Shown: one piece after another, positions 6,073 to 6,150 of the stretch
Layout: every line of letters begins with the position of its first letter
Numbering within the stretch: position 1 is the stretch's first letter
Source of the DNA: Streptomyces lilacinus
GTDB lineage: Bacteria; Actinomycetota; Actinomycetes; Streptomycetales; Streptomycetaceae
NCBI GenBank assembly: GCA_000715685.1
Contig: KL569414.1
Location: 1-6,150 of the forward strand
Reading direction: 5' to 3'
Length of the DNA: 6,150 bases
Position numbers and translations under genes: made by a program
The notes under the pieces: model-generated
The model's input: the letters and a program-made list of their open reading frames with translations, nothing else
What the model was told of the DNA's origin: nothing
The model's database searches: none

Positions 6073-6084
6073 GTCAGTCCTGAC
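6073..6084 (-). promoter_or_regulatory. Weak RBS within a short inverted repeat, permease gene
   Basis: The only Shine-Dalgarno-like bases upstream of the permease ATG are AGGA on the minus strand (6081 to 6078), 15 bases away, which is long. They lie inside the inverted repeat GTCAG-TC-CTGAC (6073-6084). Initiation may depend on the ribosome finishing the upstream gene. The evidence is thin. Confidence 0.3.
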
Positions 6085-6103
6085 GTTTCGAGTCCGGCGG
6101 GGA

Positions 6104-6150
6104 TCAGCTCGTACGGCCCTTGGCGTCGAACGCCTTCATGCGGTCGAGGA
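6104..6150 (-). CDS. C-terminal end of probable ABC transporter ATP-binding protein (partial)
   Basis: Only the last 15 codons are in the window; they read LDRMKAFDAKGRTS and end in TGA (6106 to 6104). The rest lies beyond position 6150, so no Walker motif can be seen. This tail resembles the C terminus of streptomycete MacB/LolD-like ATPases as I remember them. The position, same strand and 41 bp upstream of a MacB/FtsX-type permease, fits an ATPase-permease operon. The ATPase would power the permease from the cytoplasmic side. The identity is an inference from context and a short tail. Confidence 0.7.
   Translation of the reverse strand, partial: LDRMKAFDAKGRTS

Noticed and set aside
3681..6083. 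Long plus-strand open frame of 800 codons opposite the permease
   Set aside because: The composition is dominated by G, A, H, D, Q and R with no recognisable motif. It mirrors third-position G/C in the real minus-strand gene.
1..6150. Novel system, CRISPR array, insertion sequence, tRNA or prophage remnant
   Set aside because: The window is filled by four ordinary coding regions with short gaps. I found no repeat array, transposase, tRNA-like fold or change in composition.

Overview
The window is chromosomal DNA of very high G+C with GTG/ATG starts and purine-rich Shine-Dalgarno sites. I noticed no TTA leucine codon in its genes. The protein sequences look like those of a Streptomyces or close relative. 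It is a core-metabolism region next to a transport operon. There is no sign of mobile elements, CRISPR, tRNA/rRNA genes or a novel defence or biosynthetic system.

Layout: (1) 1-73 is the 3' flank of pta and is almost entirely a large GC-rich hairpin followed by a 16-bp palindrome. (2) 74-2170, minus strand: pta, a long-form three-domain phosphate acetyltransferase of 698 aa. (3) 2171-2422 is the divergent pta/pfkA intergenic region (252 bp). It carries a TTGACA box whose complement also reads as a -35-like box for the opposite gene, plus several inverted repeats. (4) 2423-3448, plus strand: pfkA, a 341-aa actinobacterial-type 6-phosphofructokinase. (5) 3449-3521 is a convergent intergenic region with a 12-bp-stem hairpin that probably ends transcription from both sides. 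(6) 3522-6062, minus strand: an 846-aa MacB/FtsX-type ABC transporter permease. (7) 6104-6150, minus strand: the last 15 codons of another gene, most likely the ATPase partner of the permease, 41 bp upstream of it and presumably in the same operon.

How the genes relate: pfkA commits carbon to glycolysis, while pta interconverts acetyl-CoA and acetyl phosphate at the overflow end of the same pathway. The two genes are transcribed away from a shared control region, so their expression could be coordinated or mutually exclusive. The permease and ATPase form a separate type VII ABC (MacB/FtsX-like) module of unknown substrate, which merely converges on pfkA. The most notable points are the overlapping face-to-face -35 elements, the mixed Gly104/Lys124 signature of the phosphofructokinase, the degenerate P-loop of Pta, and the structured 3' flank of pta. 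None amounts to an undescribed system.
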